NCBI GenBank assembly: GCA_964342365.1
Contig: CAYFGW010000087.1
Coordinates: forward strand, 1 to 17,205
Length of the DNA: 17,205 bases
Origin: CAXRDE01 sp964342365
Lineage (GTDB): Bacteria > Cyanobacteriota > Sericytochromatia > UBA7694
Direction of reading: 5' to 3'
The notes under the pieces were generated by a model. That model had not been told where the DNA came from. It made no database searches and saw nothing but the letters and a program-made list of their open reading frames with translations. Every line of letters starts with the position of its first letter. The stretch's first letter is position 1. The position numbers were made by a program, and so were the translations under genes. Shown here piece by piece: positions 1 to 6,702 of the stretch.

Positions 1-1
1 C

Positions 2-127
2 ATCTGGCAGGACAGACGTACGGCCGCATTCTGCGACCAGATGAAAGCTGACGGAAAAGAAGCTGAAATCCAAGCGCTGACAGGCCTGTTGATCGACCCA
101 TACTTCTCGGCCACAAAAATTTCGTGG
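2..127 (+). pseudogene. glpK: Glycerol kinase fragment (internal piece, both ends missing)
   Basis: Read from base 2, the plus strand encodes 42 residues typical of glycerol kinase: it opens IWQDRRTAAFCDQMKADGKE and continues to TGLLIDPYFSATKISW. The WQDRRT, TGL.IDPYFS and TKI.W blocks are family signatures and correspond to roughly residues 100-145 of the ~500-residue enzyme (ATP-dependent phosphorylation of glycerol to glycerol 3-phosphate, cytoplasm). After W at 125-127 the similarity stops: the expected 'ILD' continuation is replaced by GASGRA, which is antisense mannosidase sequence. The 5' part is outside the window. The gene is therefore broken here, either by a real rearrangement or by a chimeric join in the assembly. 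Confidence 0.85.
111..127. repeat. Imperfect palindrome at the glpK/mannosidase junction
   Basis: CCACAAAAATTTCGTGG reads as CCAC-AAAATTT-GTGG with one mismatched pair around a central A at 119. It sits exactly where plus-strand glycerol kinase coding switches to minus-strand mannosidase coding. A short inverted repeat is the kind of microhomology used by fold-back inversion, by template switching during amplification, or by a mistaken assembly overlap. Confidence 0.6.
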
Positions 128-1446
128 GGCGCATCGGGTCGGGCCTTGAGCACCCACAGCGGGCACAGATTACCGTCGGGCTGACGCAGTTGCACTCCCG
201 GTACGGATTTGGGAAAGCGCAACTCCACGTCTATATATCCGCTGTGATCGCAGGGAGACAGGTTAACCAGATTGAGGTATTCTCCCGGTTCGGATCCCAG
301 TTTATGCCGGGCCCAGTGGATTTCTGCGTCCTGCCGTAGCTCATGGGCCAGCTGATCTACCCAGTCAAAGCGCGGATACATGTCCCGGTGCACTTCATCA
401 ATACTACAGCCACAAATGCTGTCATGAGGATGGTTTTGCAGCAGGTATTTCCAGGCCTGTTGCAAAGCGGGCCAGAAAGGTTTTTGAGATGCTGCCAGCT
501 GTTGCATCACCAGCAACGGCTCAATTTCTCTTTCTAAACGCTGCTGGCAATGGGCGTTGCGCTGCTTGAGCGGATAGCGAGTGGACCAGACGCCGGGCAG
601 CACATAGGCTCCCTCGGGCTGACGCAGTTCGCCCGTCTGGATATCGGTGAAGGCCAGGTTGTCGGTAAGTTTGGACTCCAGAAGTAAATCTAGATAGTCC
701 TGCAGGGTGGACAGGTGAAAAGCATAATCAGGAAAGGTATTGCTCAGCCATTCTAGTCGTTCTTCCAACTGCTGAGGCAGGCCCATATGATCTGCTCCAA
801 TGGGCAAGAGCAGCGGCAGAGAAGGCGGAGTGGCCTCTTCAATGGCCGTCAAAAAACTTTCCATGAGTTCTTTATTGGGGGGATCTGTGTGGAGTGCGTC
901 CTGGTAATAGCCTTTGGTGAGATGCTGAGTGGGCAGCGCATCTCCAGCGAGGCCTTTCCAACTAAAGTAAGCGGACTCCGGCTGCACACCGCGCCAGATC
1001 ACTGCCGGGGCCAGATCGCACTGGGAGAGCACCTGCGGGATTTGTGCCGGGTGACCAAACATATCGGGCAAGTAAGCGCAAAACTTTTCCTGGCCGTAGC
1101 TGCGAGCCTGCCGCAAGCCCAGCTGCAAATTGCGAATGAGAGATTCTCCACTGATCAAAAACTCATCGGGCAACACGTACCAGGGGCCCACCTGCAGGCG
1201 ACCTTCGCCAATCAATTGTTGTAGGCGCGGCTGATCCTGTGGGGCCAGCGCCAGATAGTCTTCCAGCACCACCGTCTGACCGTCCAATAAAAAGCGTCGC
1301 TCCGGATGTTCTTCCAGATGTTCCAGGATCTGTCGCAGGCTGCGCATGAGGCGGTAGCGATAAGACTCAAAGGTGCGATACCATTCCCGATCCCAGTGGG
1401 TGTGCAGGTACAAATACACCTGGCGTTGTGCTGTTGCTTCGGTCAT
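120..1446 (-). CDS. GH38-family alpha-mannosidase, N-terminal part (3' end lost)
   Basis: The minus frame from ATG 1446 is open to the window edge, but from about base 120 downward it is antisense to glycerol kinase, so only ~440 residues are authentic. GH38 hallmarks are HTHWDREWY near the N-terminus (H17 and D19 as metal ligands), YLPDMFGH with D128 as the likely catalytic nucleophile, and NHPHDSICGCSIDEVH with H341-D342. This last block is typical of bacterial GH38 exo-alpha-mannosidases. The family removes alpha-linked mannose using one divalent metal ion. No signal peptide is visible, so the enzyme is probably cytoplasmic. Full-length bacterial members are ~850-900 residues, so the C-terminal half (beta domains) is missing. 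GGGAG lies about 7 bases upstream, inside the end of the aminotransferase gene, and the gap between the two genes is 3 nt, indicating one operon. Substrate (free mannosides or phosphomannosyl-glycerate) is not decidable. Confidence 0.88.
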
Positions 1447-1449
1447 ACT

Positions 1450-2415
1450 TCAGGCTCCCAGCCGAAAAAGATGTGAGGGTTTTGAAGGGTAGTCGCCGCT
1501 CTGAACATGGCGCGCCACGTGTTCCCAGTAGGCGGTATTCAGGCGGTGGGTGAGCGGTCCATATCCCGGCGTAAACTGATGGTCGTTGACGCGATACACC
1601 GGCATGGCTCCCTTGAGACTGCTGGACACAAAGCGCTCTTCAGAGGCGTATACGTCCTCTAAGGTAAAAGCGGTTTCTGCCACGGGCATGCCCAGATTTC
1701 GCGCCACTTCAATCAAATGCTGTCGGGTAATGCCCCCAAGCACGCCCAGTTCCACTGGGGCCGTCATCAGGACCCCATTTTTAATAATAAAGAAGTTAGA
1801 GGTGCTGGCTTCGGTGACGTAATCGTTCAGGTCCAGAATGAGCGCATCGTCAGCCCCGAGGGCTTTGGCTTCGTGCAAACAGAGTACGTTATTAAGATAG
1901 TTCCCCGTTTTGTACGCGGGATTCAGAGACAGAGGCGCATTGCGACGGGTGGAGGGCACCGCCAGATGAAATCCCGTTTCGGCGTAGCGTCCACCGTACC
2001 GGGGGGCGGTTTTAAACAAAACATAGACCCGGGCTGGCTCCGTATTGCTCCGGGTATCAATATTAAAATCGCTAACGCCCCGTGAAATCATCAGACGAAT
2101 ATACACTTCATCAGGGCCTTTGTAAAAGTTGAGCCCTTTATAAATGAGGTCTTTGAATCCCTGGCGATCCAGCGGCAGGTCCATATAAACCCCCGCAGCG
2201 GAGTTAAACAGCCGTTCCAGGTGGTCGTCTACAAAAAAGGGTTTTCCCTGATAGGTGGTCATGACCTCATAGAGCGAATCGCCAAATAAAAAGCTGCGGT
2301 CATTTAAGGGGACATAAGCCGCGTCCAGGGGAACGGGGTGTTCCTGCTGCGGCATTAAAACGTAAGGTAAGTGCATCATTTGTTCCGTCATGGTTTGTTG
2401 TACCTGAATTTTCAC
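1450..2415 (-). CDS. Fold-type IV PLP-dependent aminotransferase (BCAT / D-amino acid transaminase / ADC lyase family)
   Basis: The product (321 residues) has the class IV aminotransferase layout. PLNDRSFLFGDSLYEVMTTY opens the small domain, the PLP Schiff-base lysine is K169 in NPAYKTGNYLNN, VTEASTSNFF supplies the conserved E202, and GVLGGITRQHLIEVA gives the phosphate-binding loop region. Cytoplasmic. Members transaminate branched-chain or D-amino acids, or cleave aminodeoxychorismate; the sequence alone does not separate these, so no symbol is given. The N-terminal ~30 residues extend beyond the usual start. The frame's first start is GTG at 2415 with no Shine-Dalgarno, and in-frame ATGs at 2391, 2379 and 2376 are alternatives. 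A perfect TATAAT lies ~20 nt upstream. It is the first gene of a two-gene operon with the mannosidase. Confidence 0.85.
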   Translation of the reverse strand: MKIQVQQTMTEQMMHLPYVLMPQQEHPVPLDAAYVPLNDRSFLFGDSLYEVMTTYQGKPFFVDDHLERLFNSAAGVYMDLPLDRQGFKDLIYKGLNFYKGPDEVYIRLMISRGVSDFNIDTRSNTEPARVYVLFKTAPRYGGRYAETGFHLAVPSTRRNAPLSLNPAYKTGNYLNNVLCLHEAKALGADDALILDLNDYVTEASTSNFFIIKNGVLMTAPVELGVLGGITRQHLIEVARNLGMPVAETAFTLEDVYASEERFVSSSLKGAMPVYRVNDHQFTPGYGPLTHRLNTAYWEHVARHVQSGDYPSKPSHLFRLGA

Positions 2416-2434
2416 TTGAAAGAGGATGCTTTTA

Positions 2435-2440
2435 ATTATA
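2435..2440 (-). promoter_or_regulatory. -10 element of the aminotransferase-mannosidase operon
   Basis: TATAAT on the minus strand, with predicted transcription start near 2428, about 12 nt before the GTG. No convincing -35 hexamer is seen at 16-18 bp spacing. The short leader leaves little room for a ribosome-binding site. Confidence 0.4.
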
Positions 2441-2516
2441 CCTTTTGTGGCGGGGAATTTGCTGTACCTACCTCAGGGCAACGGCGTGAGGGGAAAATGC
2501 GCAGTGTTACGATAAT

Positions 2517-3161
2517 TTAGCAATCGACTTGTCTATCTATTTTGAGAACAGGCGTGATAAATTTTTTGCCTTGGCTATCTGAATATACGCCAAAATGATA
2601 GATATACTTCTGTTGCGTGTGTTTCATATCTCCTTTGCAAGTATCAAAGGAAAAATTATAGTGATTAACGTCACCGGAAGCTCTATGTTTTAACAAAGAA
2701 CTATTCTTGTTAGAATCCAAACCTGGAAAAAATGTGTACAAATCCAGTTTAGAGTAATTTGATACACAACCCCTGGGAGTACCAATTGTCGTGGTGAGCA
2801 AAACCTTATAGTTAGTTTCTGGAACAGCAAATCTATCAGTTAGGTTGTTGATTTCGTATTTTAAGTTATTTTTGTCTAATGGAAAAAAACGAACGCATTC
2901 TTCAGCTATTTTTTCGTTGTATTCTACTTTTTGATTAATAACGACTCCATGTAAAGAAGAATGCTGTGGAACCATAATTTCTTTACTGAAAACCAACGGT
3001 TCATCATTAACGATTTTCTCGTGCGGAAGTATTTTTGTCTCCCCTCCATTAAAACTCGTGAACATAACAGGTAGGGGTATATTTTCTATGTCCGCTGGTT
3101 CATTCATGTCCATTGGCGAAGCACAAGAAAATAAGAGCAAAAACCCTACTAACATTTTCAT
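2517..3161 (-). CDS. Hypothetical lipoprotein, AT-rich, four cysteines after the lipobox
   Basis: I do not recognise this protein. It starts MKMLVGFLLLFSCASPMDMN: a short hydrophobic segment ending in a lipobox-like LFSC, so it is probably a lipoprotein (C12 lipidated from this start, though F at -2 is unusual). Start choice: ATG 3161 supplies the N-terminal lysine but GGGAAG is only ~2 nt away; ATG 3155 two codons later has a better spacing (~7 nt). The frame stays open further upstream only from a TTG at 3248 that overlaps the rhodanese gene, and this extension is not convincing. The mature part is ~200 residues, rich in N, K, F and Y, and has four further cysteines (in EECVRFF, RGCVSNY, DTCKGDM and the last residue of QVDC), which could form two disulfides in an exported protein. 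Base composition is visibly more AT-rich than any neighbour. It lies 79 nt downstream of the rhodanese gene on the same strand and may or may not belong to that operon. Confidence 0.6.
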   Translation of the reverse strand: MKMLVGFLLLFSCASPMDMNEPADIENIPLPVMFTSFNGGETKILPHEKIVNDEPLVFSKEIMVPQHSSLHGVVINQKVEYNEKIAEECVRFFPLDKNNLKYEINNLTDRFAVPETNYKVLLTTTIGTPRGCVSNYSKLDLYTFFPGLDSNKNSSLLKHRASGDVNHYNFSFDTCKGDMKHTQQKYIYHFGVYSDSQGKKFITPVLKIDRQVDC

Positions 3162-3240
3162 TCTTCCCGAATCCACCCAGTGGCAAGATCTACCCGACTT
3201 AAGTTCAATGCCTGCGCAATTTTCACCCGCTTTAGATGCT

Positions 3241-3555
3241 TCAGACAACCTTATAACCCGCTTTATACCAGCTCATCATGCCGCCCTTAACATTCACAAG
3301 ATTTTCAAAGCCCTTTGATGCCATGAGTTTAGCCGCCTTACCACTGCGATTTCCACTTCTGCACACCAACACATAAGTTTGCTCTCGGGGCAAATCAGAC
3401 AGGTGCTCCTCAAACTCGGACAGAGTAATTTTTTTTACCCCGGGTATGGTGCCTTCTTTCCACTCTTCGGGGGTTCTAACATCTATCCATATTTCTTCTG
3501 AAGCCTGTTCAAACCGTTGGTGAATAGCTTTCAGTTCTTCTTCTTTAATCATCAT
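3241..3555 (-). CDS. Single-domain rhodanese (thiosulfate/persulfide sulfurtransferase)
   Basis: A 104-residue rhodanese domain: WIDVRTPEEWKEGTIPGV gives the N-terminal strand and helix, and VCRSGNRSGKAA the active-site loop with catalytic C65 in a CRSGNRS arrangement. The product ends in the usual GGMMSWYKAGY helix. The family moves sulfane sulfur between thiosulfate, persulfides and thiols through a cysteine persulfide; no signal peptide is present, so it is cytoplasmic. The gene starts 1 nt after the dioxygenase stop codon, with AAGGAT just upstream of the paired ATGs (3555 and 3552). Side by side with a persulfide dioxygenase it forms a split equivalent of CstB-type fusions, in which a rhodanese domain handles the thiosulfate or persulfide half of the reaction. 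Confidence 0.92.
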   Translation of the reverse strand: MMIKEEELKAIHQRFEQASEEIWIDVRTPEEWKEGTIPGVKKITLSEFEEHLSDLPREQTYVLVCRSGNRSGKAAKLMASKGFENLVNVKGGMMSWYKAGYKVV

Positions 3556-3556
3556 C

Positions 3557-4261
3557 CTATCCTTGTCTTAAGGTGGATTCTTGTCCACACTTCATATTTG
3601 CAGGTACTGCTTCATCAATACGCTTTGGTTTGGGCAAATTTAAATTATGCATAATCTCTGCAAACTCCACCTCTGTTTTACCTGCTAAGCGGGGATTCAG
3701 CGTTTTTTCTTCCTGAATCGAGCTAACGGTAAAACCTACATAGTTGTGAGCAGGAAAGACCAGTGTATCTTCAGGTAACTCAAAAAGCTTTTTAGTTACA
3801 GAGGCGTAGAGTTTTTGCGGGCTTCCCTGTTGGAAGTCTGTTCTGCCACAGCCTCGAATAAGCAAAGCGTCTCCCGTAAACACACGATCTTCAAGCACAT
3901 AAGACACGCAGCTATCCGTATGACCAGGGGTTTCTAACACCTTAATTGTGTGTTTACCAAACTGAATTTCGTCCCCTTCTTTGACTTTGATATCTGCACA
4001 AGGTACGCCACCGTGCAGGGAAACCACCGCCTGCGCCTGTGGAAAATCATTTTTTAATGCAGACACCGCTGTTATATGATCTGCATGAATATGCGTTTCC
4101 AGAAAGTATTTTAAATTCAGCCCTAACTCCTTGATGAGTTTTGCATCTCGCCCGGCTTGCTCTTTTACGCTGTCAATCAACACCGCTTCTCGGGTTTCCT
4201 CATCCGCCAACAGATACGTATATGTTCCCGTTTCTTTGTCAAACAATTGTTTAAATAACAT
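3557..4261 (-). CDS. MBL-fold persulfide dioxygenase, ETHE1-like
   Basis: This 234-residue metallo-beta-lactamase-fold protein oxidises glutathione or low-molecular-weight persulfide with O2 to sulfite using one non-haem iron. Motifs: THIHADH (H57, H59, D61, H62), ETPGHTDSC (H114), FTGDALLIRGCGRTDF (D131 and the ETHE1-diagnostic GCGRTDFQQG), FPAHNY (H172) and a late LNPRL. H57, H114 and D131 match the iron triad of ETHE1; the common PAHDY block reads PAHNY here. ATG 4261 is chosen over the longer frame from 4288 because AAGGA stands ~5 nt upstream and the longer version would overlap the exporter gene. There is a 13-nt gap after the exporter stop, and the rhodanese gene follows at once. Similar enzymes occur as Blh in BigR-controlled sulfide detoxification operons. 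Cytoplasmic. Confidence 0.93.
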   Translation of the reverse strand: MLFKQLFDKETGTYTYLLADEETREAVLIDSVKEQAGRDAKLIKELGLNLKYFLETHIHADHITAVSALKNDFPQAQAVVSLHGGVPCADIKVKEGDEIQFGKHTIKVLETPGHTDSCVSYVLEDRVFTGDALLIRGCGRTDFQQGSPQKLYASVTKKLFELPEDTLVFPAHNYVGFTVSSIQEEKTLNPRLAGKTEVEFAEIMHNLNLPKPKRIDEAVPANMKCGQESTLRQG

Positions 4262-4274
4262 AAGTTCCTTCTTC

Positions 4275-5090
4275 CTAATGTGCAGCACTCACACCCTGAG
4301 CGCTTTGATAAAGTATGACCAGTCCCATCAACAACACAAACCAACCAAAAGCAGGTTTGAGCTTGGCCCCGGGTACAAACTTAGATAACCATCCCCCTAA
4401 AAATACGCCCATCACGGTGAAAACAGAAAAGCCCGCTAAAAACATCCAGTCAATCACGTGCTCTCCGCCCAGCTCTCCCAGAAAACCGGTAAGAGATTTG
4501 ATGGCAATAACGATCAAAGACGTGCCTACTGCCTCCTTCATATCCAGTCCGGCCAGCACCACGAGTACTGGAATAACCAGAAATCCTCCGCCAGCTCCCA
4601 CCAGTCCGGTCAAAAGCCCCACAACCAATCCCTCTATGCCAATGAGGGCAATTTTTTTACCTTCTGACATTTCATGTTTTTTCTCGCCCTTTTCCTTACG
4701 ACCTCGAATCATCGAGATAGAAGCTGCTAACATCATCAGCGCAAAAAGCAGCATAATCCCCAGTTCTTTGCTCACACTTATAGAGCCTAAGGTAAACAAC
4801 GTCTTGGGGAGTGCTGGTACTACAAACTTTCGCGCACAGAAAACCCCCACTAACGCGGGCAAAGAAAAAACAATTCCCACTTTAAAGTTAACTTGCTTTT
4901 GACGAGCATAGTTAATCACACCAAATAAGCTGGTTAGGCCCACCAGAAACAGCGAATAACCTGTAGCAATGGATGGAGGAATACTGAAAATATATACCAG
5001 AATGGGCACCGCAAGAATTGAGCCGCCACCGCCCATCAGTCCAAGGACACCTCCCATTAAAACCGCCGCCGCGTAACCTAGAGCTTCCAT
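4275..5090 (-). CDS. TauE/SafE-family sulfite/sulfonate exporter
   Basis: The 271-residue polytopic inner-membrane protein has the internal duplication of TauE/SafE permeases: a glycine-rich GLMGGGGSILAVPILVY near residue 20 and its copy GLVGAGGGFLVIPVLVVLAG near residue 160, each followed by hydrophobic helices (about 7-8 in total). A charged cytoplasmic loop (RGRKEKGEKKHEMSEGKK) separates the halves. AAAAGGA lies 6-7 nt before ATG 5090. As first gene of the TauE-dioxygenase-rhodanese operon it most likely exports sulfite (or thiosulfate) made by the dioxygenase, as in cst-type operons. The operon is read from the divergent promoter region that holds two ATACCCC boxes. Confidence 0.9.
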   Translation of the reverse strand: MEALGYAAAVLMGGVLGLMGGGGSILAVPILVYIFSIPPSIATGYSLFLVGLTSLFGVINYARQKQVNFKVGIVFSLPALVGVFCARKFVVPALPKTLFTLGSISVSKELGIMLLFALMMLAASISMIRGRKEKGEKKHEMSEGKKIALIGIEGLVVGLLTGLVGAGGGFLVIPVLVVLAGLDMKEAVGTSLIVIAIKSLTGFLGELGGEHVIDWMFLAGFSVFTVMGVFLGGWLSKFVPGAKLKPAFGWFVLLMGLVILYQSAQGVSAAH

Positions 5091-5128
5091 ACAAAATCCT
5101 TTTTAGATATGATAATATATAATATAAC

Positions 5129-5144
5129 ATACCCCATACAGTAT
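5129..5144. promoter_or_regulatory. CsoR/CstR-type operator, exporter side
   Basis: ATACCCCATACAGTAT: inverted repeat with ATAC/GTAT arms around a C-tract. CsoR-family repressors bind A/T-flanked C/G-tract palindromes of the ATACCC...GGGTAT kind. Its position about 40 nt upstream of the exporter start is suitable for blocking that operon. Assignment to the repressor at 7893 is inference from shared sequence. Confidence 0.6.
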
Positions 5145-5200
5145 ATATCGAATGGGTCTTTGATTTGTTGAAAAATTTATAGTAGCATACACAGAATATA

Positions 5201-5216
5201 ATACCCCTTATGGTAT
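5201..5216. promoter_or_regulatory. CsoR/CstR-type operator, DUF202 side
   Basis: ATACCCCTTATGGTAT: a better inverted repeat (ATACC/GGTAT) sharing ATACCCC with the box at 5129. It overlaps the second TATAAT (5214-5219) and the end of the first (5197-5202), so a bound repressor would block the plus-strand operon. Confidence 0.68.
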
Positions 5217-5239
5217 AATAATTTTAAAAGGAGTGCTGC

Positions 5240-5521
5240 ATGAATACAAATTTAAGACTTGTGGATTTACTGGCCCTGGATCGTACTCGCCTGGCCAATG
5301 AACGCACCCTGCTCGCTTACGGCAGAAGTGGATTTGCTTTGCTTATTGCAGGTATTAGTTTAATTAAGCTCTTTCACCAGGACCCGGTGCTTGTATCGCT
5401 GGGATGCCTTTTTATTGGCTTATTTCCCTTTGTTGTGGGTCTGGGCATGTATCGCAACCGTCGTTTTCAAAAGCGGTGGCAACTCCATTTTCAATTACTG
5501 GAGACATCAGAACATGTTTAA
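5240..5521 (+). CDS. DUF202 (YidH-type) small membrane protein
   Basis: The 93-residue product carries the DUF202 signature LALDRTRLANERTLLAYGRSG, i.e. the LA.ERT.LA..R block, followed by two hydrophobic helices (about residues 31-46 and 50-70) and a short basic tail. DUF202 proteins are small inner-membrane proteins of unknown biochemical role. AAAAGGAG ends 6 nt before ATG 5240, a strong ribosome-binding site. It is the first gene of the plus-strand operon and overlaps the carbonic anhydrase start by 8 nt, so translation of the two is probably coupled. Being directly behind the operator suggests a part in the sulfur response, but nothing in the sequence says which. Confidence 0.85.
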   Translation: MNTNLRLVDLLALDRTRLANERTLLAYGRSGFALLIAGISLIKLFHQDPVLVSLGCLFIGLFPFVVGLGMYRNRRFQKRWQLHFQLLETSEHV

Positions 5522-6272
5522 CAAAATTTGGCTTATGCTGGGTATCTGGAGCTTAAGTACGGGACTTGCTCTGGCAACCCCATCAAAACCCGTGGAGATC
5601 GTCGAGCATCTTTTACAAGATAATCAGGCTTATCAGCAAAAACACAACCATCAGTTTTTTTCGCAGTTTCAAAACGCACAGCACCCTTCCATTACTCTGC
5701 TCAGTTGCTCTGACTCCCGTGCTCATTCCAATAGTTTTTTAAGCAACCCTACCAATACCGTATTTTCTATTCGCAATATTGGAAATCAACTCCACAATAG
5801 TTTTGGTTCCGTAGATTACGGTGTACACCATCTGCACACACCGGTTTTACTGATTCTGGGGCATTCTCACTGTGGAGCGGTGCATGCGGCCCTGAACAAT
5901 TATCAGAACGAAAGCTTTGCGATTGTCAGAGAAATTGACCATCTGGCGATTCCTCTCAGAAATTTGCTGTCCCCGCTTCCCGATTATCAAAGGTTTGAAA
6001 GCATCTGGAATCATGGCGTGGAACAAAACGTAGATTATCAGGTGAGTACTGCGATCAGACGTTATAACAAAGAGGTCATAGAAAATAAGCTGATGGTCAT
6101 TGGCGGCGTTTATGACTTTACCAATGCCTATCAACAGGGAGAAGGCCAACTCGTCATTACAAACGTTAACGGCAAAACCCAACCCGACACCATCAAAAAA
6201 TACTTGAAAGGAACAACGCCTGCACTGCTTCAAGAAGCCGTCCAGCGCATGGTAAAACATGATGACCATTGA
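5514..6272 (+). CDS. Secreted beta-carbonic anhydrase (possibly a COS/CS2-hydrolase-like relative)
   Basis: From ATG 5514 the product has 252 residues and begins with a Sec signal peptide (MFNKIWLMLGIWSLSTGLALA, likely cleaved near residue 21), placing it in the periplasm. The beta-class zinc site is complete: C65 and the D67/R69 dyad in LLSCSDSRAH, then H117 and C120 in LGHSHCGAVHAA; SIRNIGN is also conserved. Beta-carbonic anhydrases interconvert CO2 and bicarbonate; related enzymes hydrolyse COS or CS2 to H2S and CO2. The frame is open upstream to 5391 inside the DUF202 gene, but ATG 5514 gives the signal peptide and has GGAG at 5500-5503. It overlaps the next gene by 14 nt. The location between sulfur genes makes a sulfur-linked substrate plausible, but this is inference. 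Confidence 0.9.
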   Translation: MFNKIWLMLGIWSLSTGLALATPSKPVEIVEHLLQDNQAYQQKHNHQFFSQFQNAQHPSITLLSCSDSRAHSNSFLSNPTNTVFSIRNIGNQLHNSFGSVDYGVHHLHTPVLLILGHSHCGAVHAALNNYQNESFAIVREIDHLAIPLRNLLSPLPDYQRFESIWNHGVEQNVDYQVSTAIRRYNKEVIENKLMVIGGVYDFTNAYQQGEGQLVITNVNGKTQPDTIKKYLKGTTPALLQEAVQRMVKHDDH

Positions 6273-6702
6273 AAACTTCACACCTATTGCCTCCACAATC
6301 GGGGGACTGATTATTGGCTTATCAGCAGTTTTAATGCTTTTGCTTAACGGTAAAATTACCGGTATCAGTGGCATTTCAAAAGGACTATTGTCTAACACAG
6401 GCCATGAAAGAAATTGGAGAGCGCTTTTTATCCTGGGGATTGTGCTCGGAGGCGCCCCCATTGTCTTTTTACTCCCGGAACAAACTGCACAAGTTATTTC
6501 AGCCCCTCCATTGCAAATGATTCTCGGAGGTCTTATCGTCGGTTTCGGTACAGCCATGGGTAATGGCTGTACCAGTGGGCACGGTGTTTGTGGGCTGGGA
6601 AGACGCTCCGTCCGCTCTTTGAGTTCAGTACTCACGTTTATGGCCGCTGGCTTCATCACCATGTTTGTTATGACTCACGTTCTAGAAATAGCGAGGTTTT
6701 AA
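6259..6702 (+). CDS. pmpA: YeeE/YedE (DUF395) sulfur transporter, N-half, PmpA-like
   Basis: A 147-residue membrane protein with about four helices. The diagnostic YeeE/YedE block GNGCTSGHGVCGLGRRS occupies roughly residues 97-113; its cysteines are thought to pass thiosulfate or sulfane sulfur through the channel in the family. An early GLIIGLSAVLMLLLNGKITG is the first half of the repeat. It starts with two ATGs (6259, 6262) inside the end of the carbonic anhydrase gene and its stop TAA overlaps the next ATG by one base. Two-gene PmpA/PmpB arrangements are known next to blh/BigR-type sulfide detoxification genes. Inner membrane. Confidence 0.88.
   Translation: MMTIENFTPIASTIGGLIIGLSAVLMLLLNGKITGISGISKGLLSNTGHERNWRALFILGIVLGGAPIVFLLPEQTAQVISAPPLQMILGGLIVGFGTAMGNGCTSGHGVCGLGRRSVRSLSSVLTFMAAGFITMFVMTHVLEIARF

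Larger units (their letters stand above)
5091..5239. promoter_or_regulatory. Divergent promoter region of the sulfur island
   Basis: Very AT-rich spacer between the exporter operon (minus) and the DUF202 operon (plus). It contains two ATACCCC-type palindromes and several -10-like hexamers. For the plus strand, TATAAT occurs at 5197-5202 (touching the second box) and at 5214-5219 (overlapping it); the first fits the downstream AAAAGGAG Shine-Dalgarno at 5226-5233 better. For the minus strand TATATT/TATTAT-like hexamers lie between 5107 and 5128, just downstream of the first box. No clear -35 elements were found for either direction. Confidence 0.6.

Noticed and set aside
787..1224. 145-codon plus-strand open frame, with smaller ones at 124-339 and 343-537
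   Set aside because: They lie antisense to the mannosidase gene, whose frame carries conserved catalytic motifs; the products have no recognisable domain.
2471..2491. Inverted repeat CCTCA...TGAGG between lipoprotein and aminotransferase genes
   Set aside because: Only a 5-bp stem with a ~11-nt loop and no T-run on either strand, so it is not a convincing terminator.
3162..3248. N-terminal extension of the AT-rich lipoprotein from a TTG at 3248
   Set aside because: It would place ~30 polar residues ahead of the signal peptide and overlap the rhodanese gene.
4315..4902. 195-codon plus-strand open frame inside the exporter gene
   Set aside because: Pro/Ser/Thr-rich shadow of the hydrophobic TauE/SafE coding sequence on the other strand.
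5847..6662. 271-codon minus-strand open frame across carbonic anhydrase and PmpA-like genes
   Set aside because: It is antisense to two genes with clear catalytic and transporter motifs, and its translation has no domain-like features.
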